Of a stretch of DNA of 9,577 bases, positions 6,846 through 9,577 are shown in pieces. Numbering within the stretch: the stretch's first letter is position 1; every line of letters starts with the position of its first letter. This stretch comes from Desulfobacterales bacterium (lineage in GTDB: Bacteria; Desulfobacterota; Desulfobacteria; Desulfobacterales; BuS5). The notes under the pieces are model-generated. The model was given only the letters and a program-made list of their open reading frames with translations. It did no database searches and had not been told where the DNA came from. Position numbers and translations under genes: made by a program. The stretch is taken from assembly GCA_020056865.1 (NCBI GenBank), contig JAGVGX010000174.1, forward strand, positions 1-9,577, read 5' to 3'.

Positions 6846-9577
6846 AATTCCTGTTGAAGGGCATGCGTTACGTGTTTATATTCAGTAGTGACCGTGTTCA
6901 TTAAAGAGGTTGCGGCAGTTGCCTTTGCGGTTTTCCCCATATGTTCCAGTTCCTTGCATATGGCAGCCAGCTTCATCGCGCCCAGGTTTGCGCTGCTGGA
7001 TTTAAGACTGTGAGCCGCTTCTTGAAGCAGTGGACTATTGTTTTGTCTGACAGATTCATGTATGGATTGAATCAGCTTATTTGAGCTTTCAAGATACAAC
7101 CCGATGACCTTGTTCAAAATATCAGGGGTGCCTTCTCTTTGAAGCGCCCGTATTTTGGAAAGGGCGTTTCTTTCAAGAATCTTTTTTTTTGTGGGCATCT
7201 CTATATGCTGGCTTTTTATGGCTTCTGTTTCCGACCTGTCTGCGTGCAACGCACAGGCAGATGGTATTCGGTCGTTTGTTCCTTTTTTACTTGTATTTAT
7301 CCATTGATTTAAAACGGACTCAAGCTGTTCCATATTAAACGGTTTGCTTAGATAGCCATCCATGCCAAAGGATTTACACTCCTCCTGAATGCCTTTCTGA
7401 ACATTGGCTGTCATGGCGATGATGGGGACATGATGGCCATGGCCGTCAAGCTGCTCACGCTTACGTATTTGCGATGTTGCTTCAAAACCGTCCATTTCCG
7501 GCATATGACAATCCATTAAAATCATGTCGTAGGTTTTCTGGGATGCTTTTTTTACAGCCTGGACACCGTTTTCAGCGATATCTGCTTTGCAACCGTAAAT
7601 TTCCAGCATGCTTAGTGCCACTTCCTGATTCACCGGATTGTCTTCAGCAAGCAGGATGTTAACATCTGTGAATCCCGATTTATTTTGTTTTGTTTTATGT
7701 GTATCCTTTGTTGTTTCACTTCTTTCGTTCATTACAGTTACAAGACAATTGTATAGCTCAGACTGGCGAACCGGCTTGGTGAGATAACGTTGAATTCCCA
7801 GGCTGGATAATCGTGACGTTCCTTTATCAGAACCGACTGAACTTAGCATGATCATCAATGTTTCCGGAATATCAGGATCTGTTGAGATTTTTTCGGCAAG
7901 TTCTATCCCGTCCATCTCCGGCATGTGCCAGTCAAGAATAATCAAATCAAATCTTTCGTTCCTGGCTGCAGCCGATCGAAGCATTTCAATGGCCTGCATC
8001 CCTCTTTCAGCACTTTTATTGGGTATATGCCAGGCCATCAACTGGTTATGGAGTATTTCCCTGTTGGTGGCATTGTCATCAACAATTAATGCTTTTTTAA
8101 AACAAAGGCTGTTGTATTTATTTTTAGCATCCGCCTCTTGAACAGAACGTTTCAGCTTCAGCATAAACCAGAACACAGAACCTTTACCAGGTTCACTTTT
8201 AACCCCTATATCACCGCCCATGAGCTTGATCAGTTGATAGGAAATAGCCAGTCCCAGCCCGGTTCCTCCGAATTTTCTGGTTGTTGTACTATCTTCCTGA
8301 CAAAAGGCTTTGAATATATTTTTTTGAAATTTTCTGGAAATTCCAATGCCTGTATCTGAAACTTCAAAGCGCAGAAGACATTCAGACGGATTGCTTGTGA
8401 TGGTTTTGACCGCAATGTTTACTTCGCCTTTGTCGGTAAATTTGATTGCATTGGATACGAGATTAATCAGTATCTGACGAAGTCGATTGGGGTCGCCATT
8501 AAAATTCTCCGTAATATCAACAGGTATTATTGTATTGAGTTCAATGAGTTTGCCATGAGCCATCTCGGACATCATGTGAGAGGTTTCTTCTATAAGACTA
8601 CGGAGATTAAATTCGATATCTTCTATCTCTAACAGGCCGGATTCTATTTTTGAAAAATCCAGAATGTCGTTGATTATGTTGAGCAAAGCTTCACCAGAAC
8701 GCATGATGGTTTCGGTAAAATGCGCCTGTTTTTCAGAAAGATCTGTTGAAAATAACAGTTCCGTCATGCCTAAAACCCCGTTCATGGGCGTGCGGATTTC
8801 ATGACTCATGGTAGCAAGAAACTCACTTTTTGCCTTACTGGCTGCTTCAGCCGAATTTTTGGCTTTAATAGCTTCTTCTATGGAATCTCGAAGGCGCATG
8901 TTTTTTTCATATAATTCCACTGTTCGCACTGCCACCTGCTGTTCAAGCCCGGACTGTTGTTTTTTAAGCATGGTATCGCGAGTTTCAATTTCACCTAACA
9001 TGGTGTTAAATACATCAACCAGATCGCCAAGCTCGTCATTGCTGTTTTTTTGAACCTTTATGGAATAATCTTTTTTTTCTGCAACAAACGTCATGGCCTG
9101 GATGATTTTTTGCACAGGGACAGTAAAAAAACGCTGGAGACATGATGCGATAAATATGATGGCCAATAAGGTTACTAAAAAAATAACGCTCATAAGTGTA
9201 TAAAAATGGGTCATTTTTTCAGTAAGTGTCTTGAGATTATAAACCAGTTGAACTACACCCATAGTTTCACCATTAAGAGAAACTTTTCGAAGCATATGAA
9301 AAAAATCGTCATAATGGCCATCAACATGTGCTGATGTTTCAGGCGTCATAGTTTTTTGGAGAATCTTAGAAACATGATCTTTTTTCAGATAATCTGAAAA
9401 TTTTGTTTCATTGATGCCATGTGCTAAATACTGAGCTACTTTGTTTCCTGAGGTATCGTATAAAAAAGCTGCCATAATATCTGGTGTTGCATGCAATCCG
9501 GCCAGTATTTCTGTTGCAGCTTTATAGTCATTGAATGCAAGTGCGGCCGTACTGTTCCACCCAATTATATCCGTCAA
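6824..9577 (-). CDS. Hybrid sensor histidine kinase: CHASE8-HAMP-HisKA-HATPase-REC-REC-HPt (5' end cut by window)
   Basis: A membrane-bound hybrid kinase, 917 residues visible. The frame is open to the window edge and its first visible codon is TTG, so the real start, with the first membrane segment, lies outside. Visible order: periplasmic CHASE8-like sensor (1-120; [19 protein letters not shown], then [13 protein letters not shown]), membrane helix (about 125-147), HAMP (about 148-202), a coiled coil (about 203-250), HisKA with phospho-His H259 in [10 protein letters not shown], ATPase with N376, DTGIGIS (408-414) and GGTGLGLA (437-444), receiver 1 (about 495-615; D500/D501, acceptor D549, K601), receiver 2 (about 639-760; E645/D646, acceptor D689, K745) and a C-terminal HPt (about 805-905; H856 in [13 protein letters not shown]). 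All phosphotransfer residues are intact. The architecture resembles BarA/GacS-type kinases, with a second receiver added. Residue numbers count from the window edge. The signal sensed is unknown. It is co-translated with the c-di-GMP response regulator, its likely partner. Confidence 0.93.
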   Translation of the reverse strand: MTDIIGWNSTAALAFNDYKAATEILAGLHATPDIMAAFLYDTSGNKVAQYLAHGINETKFSDYLKKDHVSKILQKTMTPETSAHVDGHYDDFFHMLRKVSLNGETMGVVQLVYNLKTLTEKMTHFYTLMSVIFLVTLLAIIFIASCLQRFFTVPVQKIIQAMTFVAEKKDYSIKVQKNSNDELGDLVDVFNTMLGEIETRDTMLKKQQSGLEQQVAVRTVELYEKNMRLRDSIEEAIKAKNSAEAASKAKSEFLATMSHEIRTPMNGVLGMTELLFSTDLSEKQAHFTETIMRSGEALLNIINDILDFSKIESGLLEIEDIEFNLRSLIEETSHMMSEMAHGKLIELNTIIPVDITENFNGDPNRLRQILINLVSNAIKFTDKGEVNIAVKTITSNPSECLLRFEVSDTGIGISRKFQKNIFKAFCQEDSTTTRKFGGTGLGLAISYQLIKLMGGDIGVKSEPGKGSVFWFMLKLKRSVQEADAKNKYNSLCFKKALIVDDNATNREILHNQLMAWHIPNKSAERGMQAIEMLRSAAARNERFDLIILDWHMPEMDGIELAEKISTDPDIPETLMIMLSSVGSDKGTSRLSSLGIQRYLTKPVRQSELYNCLVTVMNERSETTKDTHKTKQNKSGFTDVNILLAEDNPVNQEVALSMLEIYGCKADIAENGVQAVKKASQKTYDMILMDCHMPEMDGFEATSQIRKREQLDGHGHHVPIIAMTANVQKGIQEECKSFGMDGYLSKPFNMEQLESVLNQWINTSKKGTNDRIPSACALHADRSETEAIKSQHIEMPTKKKILERNALSKIRALQREGTPDILNKVIGLYLESSNKLIQSIHESVRQNNSPLLQEAAHSLKSSSANLGAMKLAAICKELEHMGKTAKATAATSLMNTVTTEYKHVTHALQQELEGTAHG

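Overview
The window reads as a moderately AT-rich stretch of a Gram-negative anaerobe, most likely a sulfate reducer or relative in the Desulfobacterota (Desulfobacterales-like). This is inferred from the combination of a stand-alone catalytic subunit of a B12-dependent acyl-CoA mutase, a cysteine-rich DtxR-family regulator, and a large CHASE8-type hybrid kinase paired with a c-di-GMP protein. No single sequence feature proves the taxonomy.

Layout. On the + strand at the left end (32-1774) is a catalytic subunit of the methylmalonyl-CoA mutase superfamily. It lacks a B12-binding domain and its substrate-pocket segments differ clearly from canonical methylmalonyl-CoA mutase. It ends in a strongly structured, cloverleaf-like inverted repeat with a short T-tract (1798-1882), probably its terminator. 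All other genes are on the - strand: a DEAD-box RNA helicase of the DeaD/CsdA type (1970-3685); a DtxR/MntR-type metalloregulator with an extra Cys-rich tail (3837-4373); and a two-gene signalling operon (from 9577 down to 4612) made of a hybrid histidine kinase, cut by the window edge, and a REC-PAS-GGDEF-EAL protein.

How they work together. The two signalling genes overlap by 8 nt and together carry all steps of a His-Asp-His-Asp phosphorelay: kinase with periplasmic CHASE8 sensor, HAMP, HisKA, ATPase, two receivers and an HPt, then a separate receiver driving diguanylate cyclase and phosphodiesterase domains. The likely output is a change in cyclic-di-GMP. The metalloregulator appears to be its own transcription unit, with a plausible promoter at 4472-4500. 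The gap between it and the helicase carries two inverted arrays of a 7-nt repeat that can form a long hairpin. The mutase, helicase and regulator show no obvious functional link.

I found no tRNA, rRNA, CRISPR array, transposase or integrase, and no gap between genes longer than about 240 bp. The most unusual items are the divergent mutase pocket, the hybrid metal site and Cys-rich tail of the DtxR protein, the heptad inverted repeat, and the cloverleaf element. I do not see clear evidence for an entirely new multi-gene system.
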